Shown here: positions 19,561 to 28,931 of the stretch, piece by piece
How positions within the stretch are numbered: the stretch's first letter is position 1
Layout: every line of letters starts with the position of its first letter
NCBI GenBank assembly: GCA_031432545.1
Contig: JAVKGX010000001.1
Location: forward strand, 516,411-580,410
DNA: 64,000 bases
Origin: Armatimonadota bacterium
GTDB lineage: Bacteria; Sysuimicrobiota; Sysuimicrobiia; Sysuimicrobiales; Sysuimicrobiaceae
Reading direction: 5' to 3'
Program-made: the position numbers and the translations under genes
Notes under the pieces: generated by a model
Told to the model about the DNA's origin: nothing
What the model saw: only the letters and a program-made list of their open reading frames with translations
Database searches by the model: none

Positions 19561-21351
19561 ATGAATCGGAAGGCCTGGGTCCAGGTTTCCTACGCTGTCC
19601 TGATCATCGCGCTCGTGCTCCCAGCGAGCGCAGCGGTGGCGCAGGACGACCCCGCGATCCTGCCCGTGGACGCGATTCGGCCAGGGATGCGGGGCGTGGG
19701 CCGCACCGTGATTCGCGGCACACGCATCGAGGAGTTCCCGTTCGAGGTGCTCGGCGTCACCCAGGGACCGCCGGGCAAGCTGGTTTTGTTCCGGGCCGGC
19801 GGTGAGGTGATCCGCCGCAGCGGAGGCACGGCTGCGGGCATGAGCGGCAGCCCGATGTACATCGGCGGGCGGATGGCCGGCGCGCTCTCGTACGGGTACG
19901 TCTTCGCCGGACCGGACAGCGACTTGGGGCTGTTCACGCCGATCGAGGCAATGCTCGCCGTCCTGCGCGGCGGTCGCGGCGCCGGTCGGCCGTCGGGGGT
20001 GGTGGCGCTGGATCGCCCGCAGCGCATCGGCGGACGCGTCGTGCATGCGATCGCTCTCACCGCCAGCGCCGAAGAAGCACAGCGCATCGAGGCGGGGCGC
20101 GGACCCGTCGCGGCGATGGCGCCGGTCGCCGTCCCGCTGCTGGTCTCGGGGGCCAGCCCGCGCGCTTTCCGCATGCTGGAAGAGACTTTGCGTTCGGCCA
20201 ACGTCGTCCCGATCCAGAGCTACGGGGGCACCCGCACGTTTCCCGAAGCACCGCTGGTGCCCGGCAGCGCGGTCGGCGTGGCACTCGTTCGGGGCGACCT
20301 GACGGTCGCCTCGATCGGCACGCTGTCCTACCGGAGGGGTCGCGAGTTCTTGGCCTTCGGCCACCCGATGTTCGGATTCGGGGAGTCCGACTACATGCTG
20401 ACGACCGCCTACGTGCACACCGTTGTGCGCGCCCAGCGACTGCCCTTCAAGGAGGGCGACATCGGTTCGGTCGTCGGTGTGGTCTCGCAAGACCGGATCG
20501 CCGCCATCGGAGGGGAGGTCGGTCGGCTGCCGCGCGTGTTCAACGTCATGGTGACGGTGAACGACCAGGAAACCGGTCGTCGGGTCGAGCTGAGCGCGCA
20601 GATGATCCGGCGAGAGGACCTGGCGCAGCTGCTGGCGCCGCAGGTCGCCCTGGCGGCGCTGGACCGCGCGTGGGACGCAGTCGGCGCCGGCACCGCCGAG
20701 GTCAAACTTACGCTGCGCGGTGGCGGCTTGCCGCGTCCGGTGGAACGCACCAATCTCTTCTACAGCGGCCGCGACGTGGCCGTCGCCTCGGTCCTCGACA
20801 TCCCGGACGCCATCAGGCTGCTGTTCAACAACGAGTACGCACCCATCAGGGCGACCGACCTGAGGGTGGAGGTGACGCTCACGCGCCGCCGGGTCACGGC
20901 GACGATCGCCGAGGCCCAGGTCGAGAGCCGTACGGTGCCGCAGGGCGGCCAGCTGCGGGTGCGGCTGCGCGTGCGACCCTACCAGGAGGAGGATCAGCTG
21001 TCGCGCGTCGTTGAGGTCGCAATCCCTCGCAACTTCCCGAAGGGGCCGACGCTGCTGGTCGTCAGCGGCGCCGGCAGCATGCGCGACGACGTGCCCCCGG
21101 ACGTCCAGTTCGTGCAGAAGCTGCGCAGCGAGCCGCCGGCGTCGCCGTTCGACAAACTCGACGACGCCCTGCGGTTCTTCCAGGAGTTCGGACGCAACAC
21201 CGACATCCTGATCCAGCTGATCCCGTTCGGGGTGCCGCCCAGCGACGATCCGACCAAACGCTTCATCTACTTCGACCAGTTCGCGGGACGGCTCGTGCGG
21301 ACACCCTGGGTCGTCAAGGGCGAAGTGGTGATCCCGATCGTCGTGGACTGA
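19561..21351 (+). CDS. SpoIVB-type (S55) serine peptidase domain protein, exported
   Basis: 596 residues with a Sec signal peptide ending ASAAVAQ. The N-terminal ~300 residues read as an S55 peptidase domain: IRPGMRGVGRTVIRGTRIEE, FEVLGVTQG, then GGTAAGMSGSPMYIGGRMAG, whose GMSGSP (residues 93-98) supplies the serine, and later FLAFGHPMFGFGESDYMLTT. SpoIVB itself triggers sigma-K processing in Bacillus spores, but proteins of this longer form occur in non-sporulating diderms where their role is unknown. The C-terminal half is beta-rich with no recognised domain. The gene stands directly before tamB and the sigma factor, so a part in envelope signalling or outer-membrane protein processing is possible; that is inference. 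GGGG nine bases before the ATG supports the start. Confidence 0.8.
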   Translation: MNRKAWVQVSYAVLIIALVLPASAAVAQDDPAILPVDAIRPGMRGVGRTVIRGTRIEEFPFEVLGVTQGPPGKLVLFRAGGEVIRRSGGTAAGMSGSPMYIGGRMAGALSYGYVFAGPDSDLGLFTPIEAMLAVLRGGRGAGRPSGVVALDRPQRIGGRVVHAIALTASAEEAQRIEAGRGPVAAMAPVAVPLLVSGASPRAFRMLEETLRSANVVPIQSYGGTRTFPEAPLVPGSAVGVALVRGDLTVASIGTLSYRRGREFLAFGHPMFGFGESDYMLTTAYVHTVVRAQRLPFKEGDIGSVVGVVSQDRIAAIGGEVGRLPRVFNVMVTVNDQETGRRVELSAQMIRREDLAQLLAPQVALAALDRAWDAVGAGTAEVKLTLRGGGLPRPVERTNLFYSGRDVAVASVLDIPDAIRLLFNNEYAPIRATDLRVEVTLTRRRVTATIAEAQVESRTVPQGGQLRVRLRVRPYQEEDQLSRVVEVAIPRNFPKGPTLLVVSGAGSMRDDVPPDVQFVQKLRSEPPASPFDKLDDALRFFQEFGRNTDILIQLIPFGVPPSDDPTKRFIYFDQFAGRLVRTPWVVKGEVVIPIVVD

Positions 21352-21465
21352 ATGGCGCAGACGGGCGAACCTTTCCCCCGTATGGGTCCGTAGGACCAGG
21401 CAGGACCGGGCCCCTGCCGGGCGACGTTGCATGCGTCGGCGGGGCCGACCAGATGCCGTGTGCGC

Positions 21466-24400
21466 ATGCGAAGGGCCATTTCGATCGCAGCACTCGCACT
21501 CTTCGTCGCACTCTTGCTCGCGACCGCCACGGCGCTGTACCTGCTGCGCACCGGGGCAGTCGCCGACCGCATCCGCGGCGAAATGATGCGCGCCCTGCAA
21601 GACGCGCTCGGCCGCGATGTGTCCGTGGGGCGGCTGCGGGGCGACCCGTGGAGGGGGATCGTCCTGGAGGACATCCGGATCGCGCGCCACGAGCACCTGG
21701 CCGAGGGGGCGTTGCTGCGCGCCCGTTCGGCGACCATCACGTTCGACTTCGGCGCGCTGCTCGTTGACCTGTGGTCGGGCAGCCGCACCACCATCCCCGC
21801 GATCCGGCGTGTGGCCGTGGACGCTCCCATCCTCGCCCTGGTGCGCGGGGCGGACGGTCGGTGGAACGTGGAAGACCTCTTCCGTCCGCCACCGCCCGAA
21901 GCCCCGCCGACGCCGCCACCACCTGCGTTTCGCGGTGAGATCCACATCGCCCAAGGCGTGGTGCACTATCTGGATCGGTTCACCAGCCCGCACCTCGACT
22001 TCCGGGCCCTGCTGACCAACGTCGAGGCGACGTTCTCGCTGCGCGACAACCCGTTGCTGCGCGTCGCCGGGCGCGGCCGCGCCGCTGCCGGTGGGCCCTC
22101 GGACGTCGAGGTGCGCGGCTGGGTGCAGATCGAAGACGGCACACTCGATGTGGACCTGCGCGCCGACGGGTTTCCGGTGAGCACGTGGGGGAACTACTTG
22201 CTGCCGAGCCCGCGCGTGCGCTGGGAACGCGGCGCCGCGTCGGCGGCGCTGCATCTGTACAGCGTCCCGCACGCCGCCGGACCGACCCTGGACTTCCAGG
22301 GTACGGTGGATTTGCACGGCGCCGCAGTGCGACTGCTGCCGGAGGGGATTTCGCTGACCGGGCTGGTGGGTCGCATGCAGGTCGAAACGACGGCGCTGCG
22401 GACGGATGCGCTGCGGGTCCAGGCCGGCCGCGGCTCCGCCCGGGTGCGGGGTGAGGTGCTGCTGGCCGGCAGGGGGCAGCTGGATCTGGAGGTGGACGCA
22501 CAGCGCCTCGACCTGGCGGTGGTGCGCCGCCTGTTCTTCCCGAACGCCGTGGCGATGCGGGGAGAGGCGACTGGCAGGCTGCGTCTTTTCGGACCGATGG
22601 ACGCGGTGCGCATCCAGGGCAGCGTGCGCTCACCTCGGGCGGTGATCGAGGAGGTTGCTGTCCACAACGTGGCGACGGATCTGCACTATGCCGGCGGCAT
22701 GCTGGCGCTGACGAACCTGCACGCGGCCGCCGCCGGTGGGATGCTTCGCGCCGACCTCGTCTTGGGCACCGAGGACGCGCGGTACTTCGCGGCGGCGACC
22801 GTCGAGCGCCTGCCGACCGATCTGGCCGGGGGGTTCGGCTTGGTGCTGCCGGTGCAGACACGGGCGAGCGGCTCTCTCATTGTGGGCGGCGGCCCCGATG
22901 GTCAACGGGTGGTCGGTGCCCTCGCCGGCGAGGGCGGTTCGGCATTCGGGTTTCCGATCGACACCCTGCGCGCCAGTTTCGCCTACGACGGTGGCCGCCT
23001 GCGTCTGCACAGCGCCGTGGCACGGCGCGGTCCGATGTCACTGGCGGCGTCGGGGACCGTCTTCGAGGGCGGCGATCTGGACGTCTTCGCCGTTGCACGC
23101 GGCGTGCCGCTGCGGCTGGTGACGGACCGCATCGGGAGTGCCGACCAGCTCGGCGGAACGCTCGGCTACGCGGGGCGCATCCGTGGCAGTTCTCAGATGC
23201 CGGTGCTCGACGGCACCGTACTCCTCACCGACGGTTTCGTGGGTCCGCTTGCGTTCGACGACTGGGTGGGGGAGCTGACCCTGTCTTTTGCACAACTGGA
23301 CGTGCGGTGGTCGACCCTGCGCGACGGCACCGATCTGTACGGCATCGCCGGTCAGGCGCGCTGGGGTGCTGACCCGCGGCTTGCCCTCACGATGCGGACC
23401 GAGGGTGTGCGCGCGTCGCGCCTGGCCGAACTGGCACTGCTGCCCGTCCCGGTGGACGGACGCGTGGAGGGGGCGCTGCGGGTCACGGGGACGCCGCAAC
23501 GCCCACGGGTGGACGGCGACGTGCGCCTGCTGCGCGGGGCGGTCGCCGGCCAGCGGGTAGACGAAGCGCGCGCGCGTTTCGTCTGGCAATCCGGCCGGCT
23601 ACACCTGCAGGAGGCGACCGGGCGCGCCAACAGTTCCACGCTGCGGCTGGCCGGCACGGTCGACGAGCGGGGCGGGCTGCGGCTGTCGCTGCTAGCCGAC
23701 CGCATCCGGCTGGAGGAGATTGGCGCACTGGCCAACCCGTACTTACGCGTCCGGGGCGACGTGAGCCTGGAAGGATCGCTGACCGGAACCGTCGGCGACC
23801 CGGTGATCGACGCCCGGGTGAACTCCAGCCGCATCGTCTTGAACGGGCAGGTCTTCGACGGCGTCGACGGGCGCGCGCGGTGGCGGTCGGGTGTGCTGTC
23901 GCTGCTGCCGCTGCGTCTGCACCAAGGCCGTTCCACCTACGTCGCCGAGGGCTGGTTGAGGCCTGTGGGCACGCCGACGGCGCAGCTCTCGTTGGATGTC
24001 CGCGATGGACGGCTGGCCACACTGCTGGCCATCTCCGACAGCCCGCTGGACATGGACGGCCTGCTGGAGGGCCGCCTGGCGCTGTCCGGACCGCTGGCCA
24101 ATCCGCGCGCGGAGTTGAACCTGTCGATGCGCGACGGACATTACAACCGGTACCCGATTCGATCGGCGATCGGGCGGTTGGTCCTGAGCGACCGGAGGAT
24201 CACGATCCGCGATCTGGAGGTGGTGCCCAAGCAGGGGCGCCTGCGGGCCGAGGGGTTCGTGGACCTGGACGGTGCAAGCGAGATCGAAATCGGCGGCGAG
24301 GGACTGGAGGTCGACGCGCTGCGACCCGTGCTGCGTCTGCGCCACCCGCTGGCCGGCACCATGGACTTTACGCTGCAGATGTCCGGTCCGCTGTCCGAGC

Positions 24401-25815
24401 CCGTCGTCGGACTCTCGCTGCAGGCTGCGGAGTTCGGTGTGGGCGCCCCGGCCGTCGATCGCGTGCTGGGACAGGTCTTCTACCGGGAGGGAACGATCAA
24501 CATCCAGCAGATCCTGCTCGAAGCGCACGGACAGCGGGCCCGGATCGAAGGCCAGATTCCCGCGCGCGCCGACAGACTGTCGCTGGATCCGACACGGCCG
24601 CTGTCCCTGCGGCTGTCCGCGGACGGGACGGACCTGAGCCTGCTCCGGCTACTGACCCCTTCCGTGGAGGAGGCAACCGGCACCCTAGAGTTCCAGGTGG
24701 ACGTGACCGGCACGACCGCCGAGCCTGCGATGGCAGGGTTCGCGCGCGTGCGCTCGGGCGGGTTGCGGATCGGCGGGCTGAACCAGCCGATCGAGGACCT
24801 CCAGCTCGATCTGCGCTTCGACCAAAGCCGCGCCGTCTTGGAGCGCCTGCACGCAGACGTCGGCGGCGGGCGGCTGGCGGCCAACGGGCAGGTGACGTTC
24901 CGAGACCTGCGTCCGGATGCAGCGGACCTGCGGATGGGTGCAACTGGGATCCGGATCGAGGTCCCGCCCGTCTACCGAGGCCGGGTCGACGGCGAGATCC
25001 GGTTGGACGGCCCCCTATCCGCCTTGCGCCTGAGCGGCCGCATCACGCTGGGTGCAGGCGAGTTGCTGCTGGCTCTGCCTGCCGCCACCACGAGTGCGAA
25101 CCGGGCCGCCTTTCCGCTCTCATTCGCCCTCGACCTGGTCGCCGGCGACGACCTGTTCGTGGTCGCTGGTCCCGTCCGGCTGGGTGTGAGCGGCCAGCTG
25201 CGGTTGGGCGGCACGCTGGCGCGGCCCACGCTCGCCGGGACCGTGTCTGCAGGAGCGGGGGAGTTCCACGCGTTCGGGACCACGTTCGTGCTGGAGGAAG
25301 GCACGGCCACGTTCCAGGAGTTCCGCGGCGTAGAGCCGATGATCACGGCGCGGGCGCGGACGCGCGTGGGGGACACCACGGTCTTCGTGCACATCCGAGG
25401 CACACCGGGCGACATGCAGCTGTCGCTGTCGAGCGATCCGCCGCTGCCGCACGATCGCATCGTGGCGTTGCTGGCAGCGCAGACGGGAATCTCTCAGGCA
25501 CTGGAGGGGAACGTCGAGGCGCTGCTGCGTCAGCAGTTGACGCGCCTGCTGTTCGGCGAGTTCGAAGCGCGGTTGCGTCAGGCGCTGGGGTTGAGCGAGC
25601 TGCGGATCGAGTATGATTTCGAGAGTCCGCTGCGGCTGCGGCTGGGTCAGTTGCTGGTTGAGAACCTGTACCTGACCCTGACGACGATCTTCGATGCGCA
25701 GACACGGTTCATCTGGGCGCTGGAGTACCGGTTCTCTCCCAGCGTCGCGTTGGCGTTCACGTACGACCAGCGAGGTCTGTGGCTGCTCTTGCTGCGTGCC
25801 CGGTTCGCATGGTAG
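21466..25815 (+). CDS. tamB: TamB/AsmA-like translocation and assembly protein
   Basis: 1449 residues. One N-terminal transmembrane anchor (ISIAALALFVALLLATATAL) is followed by >1300 residues of repeating short amphipathic beta strands, the beta-taco groove of TamB/AsmA-like proteins that carries lipid between membranes. The C-terminal DUF490 domain is well kept: AGEFHAFGTTFVLEEGTATF, then ITARARTRVGDTTVFVHIRG, SSDPPLPHDRIVALL and FRFSPSVALAFTYDQRG at the end. ATG 21466 is chosen because the anchor starts there; no strong ribosome site is seen. BamA is encoded two genes later and TamA is absent, the usual arrangement in diderm Terrabacteria, where TamB works with BamA. Confidence 0.9.
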   Translation: MRRAISIAALALFVALLLATATALYLLRTGAVADRIRGEMMRALQDALGRDVSVGRLRGDPWRGIVLEDIRIARHEHLAEGALLRARSATITFDFGALLVDLWSGSRTTIPAIRRVAVDAPILALVRGADGRWNVEDLFRPPPPEAPPTPPPPAFRGEIHIAQGVVHYLDRFTSPHLDFRALLTNVEATFSLRDNPLLRVAGRGRAAAGGPSDVEVRGWVQIEDGTLDVDLRADGFPVSTWGNYLLPSPRVRWERGAASAALHLYSVPHAAGPTLDFQGTVDLHGAAVRLLPEGISLTGLVGRMQVETTALRTDALRVQAGRGSARVRGEVLLAGRGQLDLEVDAQRLDLAVVRRLFFPNAVAMRGEATGRLRLFGPMDAVRIQGSVRSPRAVIEEVAVHNVATDLHYAGGMLALTNLHAAAAGGMLRADLVLGTEDARYFAAATVERLPTDLAGGFGLVLPVQTRASGSLIVGGGPDGQRVVGALAGEGGSAFGFPIDTLRASFAYDGGRLRLHSAVARRGPMSLAASGTVFEGGDLDVFAVARGVPLRLVTDRIGSADQLGGTLGYAGRIRGSSQMPVLDGTVLLTDGFVGPLAFDDWVGELTLSFAQLDVRWSTLRDGTDLYGIAGQARWGADPRLALTMRTEGVRASRLAELALLPVPVDGRVEGALRVTGTPQRPRVDGDVRLLRGAVAGQRVDEARARFVWQSGRLHLQEATGRANSSTLRLAGTVDERGGLRLSLLADRIRLEEIGALANPYLRVRGDVSLEGSLTGTVGDPVIDARVNSSRIVLNGQVFDGVDGRARWRSGVLSLLPLRLHQGRSTYVAEGWLRPVGTPTAQLSLDVRDGRLATLLAISDSPLDMDGLLEGRLALSGPLANPRAELNLSMRDGHYNRYPIRSAIGRLVLSDRRITIRDLEVVPKQGRLRAEGFVDLDGASEIEIGGEGLEVDALRPVLRLRHPLAGTMDFTLQMSGPLSEPVVGLSLQAAEFGVGAPAVDRVLGQVFYREGTINIQQILLEAHGQRARIEGQIPARADRLSLDPTRPLSLRLSADGTDLSLLRLLTPSVEEATGTLEFQVDVTGTTAEPAMAGFARVRSGGLRIGGLNQPIEDLQLDLRFDQSRAVLERLHADVGGGRLAANGQVTFRDLRPDAADLRMGATGIRIEVPPVYRGRVDGEIRLDGPLSALRLSGRITLGAGELLLALPAATTSANRAAFPLSFALDLVAGDDLFVVAGPVRLGVSGQLRLGGTLARPTLAGTVSAGAGEFHAFGTTFVLEEGTATFQEFRGVEPMITARARTRVGDTTVFVHIRGTPGDMQLSLSSDPPLPHDRIVALLAAQTGISQALEGNVEALLRQQLTRLLFGEFEARLRQALGLSELRIEYDFESPLRLRLGQLLVENLYLTLTTIFDAQTRFIWALEYRFSPSVALAFTYDQRGLWLLLLRARFAW

Positions 25816-25837
25816 GAAGCACAGTCCGGAGGTCGCG

Positions 25838-26485
25838 GTGTTCGACGACTACCTGAAAGAGCTTCGTAAGGTCCGCACCCTAACCGCTCCACAGGAACGT
25901 CGGCTGTGGGAGCGGTACAAGCTGCGGGGCGACCTCCGCGCGCGGAGGCGGCTCATCGAGGCGTACCAGCCGCTGGTGTTCAAGACGGTCATGGCGCTGC
26001 GCCTTCCGCCCGCGGTGCTCATGGACATGATCCAAGAGGGTACCGTGGGGCTGATCGAGGCGGTGGAGCGCTTCGATCCGGCGCGCGGTTTTCGGTTCTC
26101 GACGTTCGCCACCTACCGCATCCGAGGAAACGTGCTCAACGCACTGCGCAGGGAAAAGGGCGGGGTGCTGTCGCTGGAACAGGAACTGATGGCGCACACC
26201 GATCTGCCCGTGGCGACGCGGCTCGCGGACCCGGCTGCCCTGGAGGCGCTGGGCGCGGTGGAAGACGGGGTGTTCCTTGAGCAGGTCCTGCAAGCCATCG
26301 GCCGCTTGCCGGCCCGTGAGCGCGCGATCCTCTACGCGTTCTTCTTCGAGTCCAAAGAGCCGCAGGTGGTCGCACAGGAGATGCAGATCAGCGTCTCGCA
26401 CATGTACCGGCTGCAGAAGCAGGCGATCGCGCGCGTTCGCGAGATCCTCTTCCCGCCGCCGTCGCCGGGGCCGCAACAGGTTTGA
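25838..26485 (+). CDS. Sigma-70 family RNA polymerase sigma factor
   Basis: 215 residues from GTG 25838, with GGAGG five bases upstream. Region 2 is clear: LIEAYQPLVFKTVMALRLPP, DMIQEGTVGLIEAVERFDPA, RFSTFATYRIRGNVLNALRR, including the core-binding and -10 melting segments. Region 4 lies at the C-terminus: IGRLPARERAILYAFFFESK then VAQEMQISVSHMYRLQKQAI, a helix-turn-helix for the -35 box. A short linker replaces most of region 3. It is larger than a typical ECF factor and resembles the SigB/SigF/FliA class. It sits in an unbroken run between tamB and bamA, 22 bases after tamB, so it may control envelope genes; this is inferred from position only. Confidence 0.88.
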   Translation: MFDDYLKELRKVRTLTAPQERRLWERYKLRGDLRARRRLIEAYQPLVFKTVMALRLPPAVLMDMIQEGTVGLIEAVERFDPARGFRFSTFATYRIRGNVLNALRREKGGVLSLEQELMAHTDLPVATRLADPAALEALGAVEDGVFLEQVLQAIGRLPARERAILYAFFFESKEPQVVAQEMQISVSHMYRLQKQAIARVREILFPPPSPGPQQV

Positions 26486-26507
26486 CAGGGGCTGGATACT
26501 AGAAACC

Positions 26508-27059
26508 GTGAATCCCGTCGATCCCGCCGGGCGCGTGCTGCTCCACATGGTGGATGCCGAGGCGTGGCTGCGCCGCGCCCGGAGGGAGTGGCGACGGGGC
26601 GCGCGCGCGCGGACGCTGCTCACCCTCTCGCTGGCGGAAGCGGAGGTGCGCGTCGCGCGGCAGGAGGCGCTGTCGGCACCGCTGCCCACCCGTCGGACCT
26701 CCGCGGCGCGGCTGGCCGTCGCGGCGGCCTGTGCGGCCCTGGTCGGGATCCTCGGAGCCGGTGTCTGGTCGGGCATGCAGTGGGACGACTCCGACGGGAC
26801 CGCCCGCGGCGTGATCGCCCGTCCTACTGAGGCGCGGATGCTGTCGCTGGGGTACGTGCCCGGCGTTGTCCTCCGACTCGTCGCTCCCGCGCGCGACGCC
26901 CTGTCCTCCGACCCGCGCCCGGCGCCGCTGGGCGGGCGGGACGGCGTTTTGACCCCCCTCCTGGTCGGCAGCGACGGGTGGACCCTGGAGCGGGGCGGCT
27001 TTGGGGAACCCTCGCTCCCCTGGTGGCTCCCCGACCCTGGGGGGACGGAGACGCCCTAG
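26508..27059 (+). CDS. Single-pass membrane protein of unknown function, next to sigma factor
   Basis: 183 residues from GTG 26508, 22 bases after the sigma factor stop. A charged helical cytoplasmic N-terminus (AEAWLRRARREWRRGARART, then LLTLSLAEAEVRVARQEA) is followed by one transmembrane helix (about 67-89) and an extracytoplasmic tail of ~90 residues that is Pro/Gly-rich and ends LPWWLPDPGGTETP. The layout (soluble helices, one membrane pass, outer domain, directly behind a sigma gene) is that of an anti-sigma factor, but no ZAS or RsbW-type motif is visible. I do not recognise a family. The next gene, bamA, starts 51 bases later. Confidence 0.6.
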   Translation: MNPVDPAGRVLLHMVDAEAWLRRARREWRRGARARTLLTLSLAEAEVRVARQEALSAPLPTRRTSAARLAVAAACAALVGILGAGVWSGMQWDDSDGTARGVIARPTEARMLSLGYVPGVVLRLVAPARDALSSDPRPAPLGGRDGVLTPLLVGSDGWTLERGGFGEPSLPWWLPDPGGTETP

Positions 27060-27110
27060 GTCTCAGGATGGGGTCCCGCGGCCAGACCTGTTGTGTTGGC
27101 GGAGGTGCGC

Positions 27111-28931
27111 GTGTGGCGGCGTAGTCGTCGGGTCGTGTTCGCGTGGTTGGTGATCGCCGCAGTGGCGGCGGCCCAGGGTGCGCTCGCGCAGACGCCCGCG
27201 CCCACCCCTTCACCCGCACCCACCCCGTCGCCGTCGCCCACGCCCGCGACCACCCCCACGCCGGCGCCGACGCCGGAGCGCCCGGTGCGGATCACCGAGA
27301 TCCTCGTCCGCGGTACCGAACGCGTCTCCCCGGAGGTCGTGTTCGGTGCGATCGGGTCGCGCGTGGGTGAGTTCCTGGATCGGGACCGTGTGCGCCAGGA
27401 CGTCGAGCAGATCCTGGCCCTCGGCCTGTTCGCGGACGTCGTCGTGCGCATCGAGGCCACCGCCGAGGGCGTGCAGATCGTCTTCATCGTCATCGAGAAC
27501 CCGGTGGTCGAGCGGGTCGAGATCACGGGCAACACCGTCGTCTCCACGGAAGACATCCGACGGGTGCTGGGCGTGAGGGAAGGTGAGGTCCTCAACACCG
27601 TGGACCTGCGTGCCGGGGCGCGGAACGTCGAGAGGGTCTACCAGGACCGGGGCTACGTCCTGGTGCGGGTGTCCGACCTGGAGTTCCGGCCGGACGGCAC
27701 GCTGCGGGTGGAGATCCGGGAGGGCGTGCTGGAGAGGATCGAACTGCGCGGACTGCGCAGGACCCGGCCGGCACTTGTGCACCGCGTGCTGGCGATTCGG
27801 GAAGGCGAGGTCTTCAACATCAACCGGGTCAACCGCGACCTCCAGGAGGTGTTCGAGACTGGCGTGTTCGAGAACGTTCGGGCGACCCCGCAGCCGGGCT
27901 CGGACCCGGACAAAGTCCTGCTGGTCATCGAGTTCGAAGAGCGCCAGAGCCGCGAGTTCGGTTTCGGCGTCGGGTACAGCCCGGAGGCGGGATTCCTGGG
28001 CAACGTCCAGTTCACGGAGCGCAACCTGCACGGGATGGGCCGCACGATCACCCTGTCTTACAACCGCAACGTCAGCTCGCTGATCGGAGGGATCGGGGAG
28101 TCGCCGATCACAGGGCAGCCGGCAGAGAACATCGTGATCCAGTACCGTGACCCGTGGTTCTTGGAGCGGGGCCAGTCGCTGGCCCTCGAGCTGCACGACA
28201 CGACGCAGACCGTCGATGATCCGGTGCTGGGCGTGAAGTACGCGCAGACGCTACTGGGCGGCTCGGCGACGCTTTCGCGCAGGTGGACGAACGAGCTCAG
28301 CGGGGCGCTCACGTTGCGCACCGAGCAGACCAGCTTCGCGGTGCTCGAGGGTACCTCTCCGGTGCCGCTGACACCGGGTCTGGTGAACGCGCTGAAGGTG
28401 GACGCGCTGTTCGACCTGCGCGACGACCCGCGCGATGCCCGGCGGGGCTTCCGAGCCAGCGGGTCGGTCGAGTACGCCTTCCGGTTCCTGGGGGGGGACT
28501 TCGAGTTCCTCAAGTACCAGGCCGAGTACGTCCACTACTTCCCGCTGTGGGAGGGTACGCTGGTCGGGCGAATCCGCGCGGCCGCGTCCACCGGATTCTT
28601 GCCCCTGCAGGAGCAGTATTTCCTGGGCGGCCAGAACAGCGTCCGCGGCCTGCCCGGCGGCGCGTTTCGCGGCAACAGCATGGCGTTGGCCACCCTCGAG
28701 TACCGCCTGCCGCTGGCGGCCGTCTTCCCCGACCTGCGGGACATCACCGCGATCCTGTTCGCGGACGCCGGTGGCATCTCCGCGTCGGGGTTCGGCTTCG
28801 TCGAGACCGTGCAGTTCTCGTACGGCGTCGGGGTGCTGATCCGATCCCCGATCGGTCCCATCCGCGTCGACTACGCGTTCGGCCCCAACGGCCGGACGCA
28901 GACATGGCTGTACTTCGGGCATCCGTTTTGA
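27111..28931 (+). CDS. bamA: BamA-family outer membrane protein assembly factor
   Basis: 606 residues from GTG 27111, chosen because GGAGG lies six bases upstream. After a signal peptide ending GALAQ comes a ~27-residue Pro/Thr/Ser linker of PTPSP-type repeats, unusual for BamA. Then three POTRA domains follow (ITEILVRGTERVSPEVV..., VERVEITGNTVVSTEDIRRV, LERIELRGLRRTRPALVHRV), fewer than the five of E. coli. The 16-strand barrel begins near residue 285 and carries the conserved lid-loop motif NSVRGLPGG (VRGF/Y equivalent) and ends in Phe, the outer-membrane signal. It inserts beta-barrel proteins such as the SLH-porin, BtuB and, elsewhere, LptD. Confidence 0.95.
   Translation: MWRRSRRVVFAWLVIAAVAAAQGALAQTPAPTPSPAPTPSPSPTPATTPTPAPTPERPVRITEILVRGTERVSPEVVFGAIGSRVGEFLDRDRVRQDVEQILALGLFADVVVRIEATAEGVQIVFIVIENPVVERVEITGNTVVSTEDIRRVLGVREGEVLNTVDLRAGARNVERVYQDRGYVLVRVSDLEFRPDGTLRVEIREGVLERIELRGLRRTRPALVHRVLAIREGEVFNINRVNRDLQEVFETGVFENVRATPQPGSDPDKVLLVIEFEERQSREFGFGVGYSPEAGFLGNVQFTERNLHGMGRTITLSYNRNVSSLIGGIGESPITGQPAENIVIQYRDPWFLERGQSLALELHDTTQTVDDPVLGVKYAQTLLGGSATLSRRWTNELSGALTLRTEQTSFAVLEGTSPVPLTPGLVNALKVDALFDLRDDPRDARRGFRASGSVEYAFRFLGGDFEFLKYQAEYVHYFPLWEGTLVGRIRAAASTGFLPLQEQYFLGGQNSVRGLPGGAFRGNSMALATLEYRLPLAAVFPDLRDITAILFADAGGISASGFGFVETVQFSYGVGVLIRSPIGPIRVDYAFGPNGRTQTWLYFGHPF

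Noticed and set aside
18994-22317. 1107-codon minus-strand open frame
   Set aside because: Antisense to wecB, the S55 peptidase and tamB; His/Arg/Asp-rich composition with no domains. Long antisense frames are expected at this GC content.
23880-25616. 578-codon plus-strand frame inside tamB
   Set aside because: Arg/Gly/Pro-rich shadow; the tamB frame continues through with the DUF490 domain.
26482-26505. TTGACA followed by GATACTAGAAA as a promoter for the membrane-protein gene
   Set aside because: The spacing between the -35 match and any -10-like hexamer is only about 9-12 bases, and the TTGACA overlaps the sigma factor stop codon.
27195-27270. Tandem repeat considered as a CRISPR or VNTR
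   Set aside because: The short CCCACCC-type units lie in frame within bamA and encode a Pro/Thr/Ser linker; no spacer structure.
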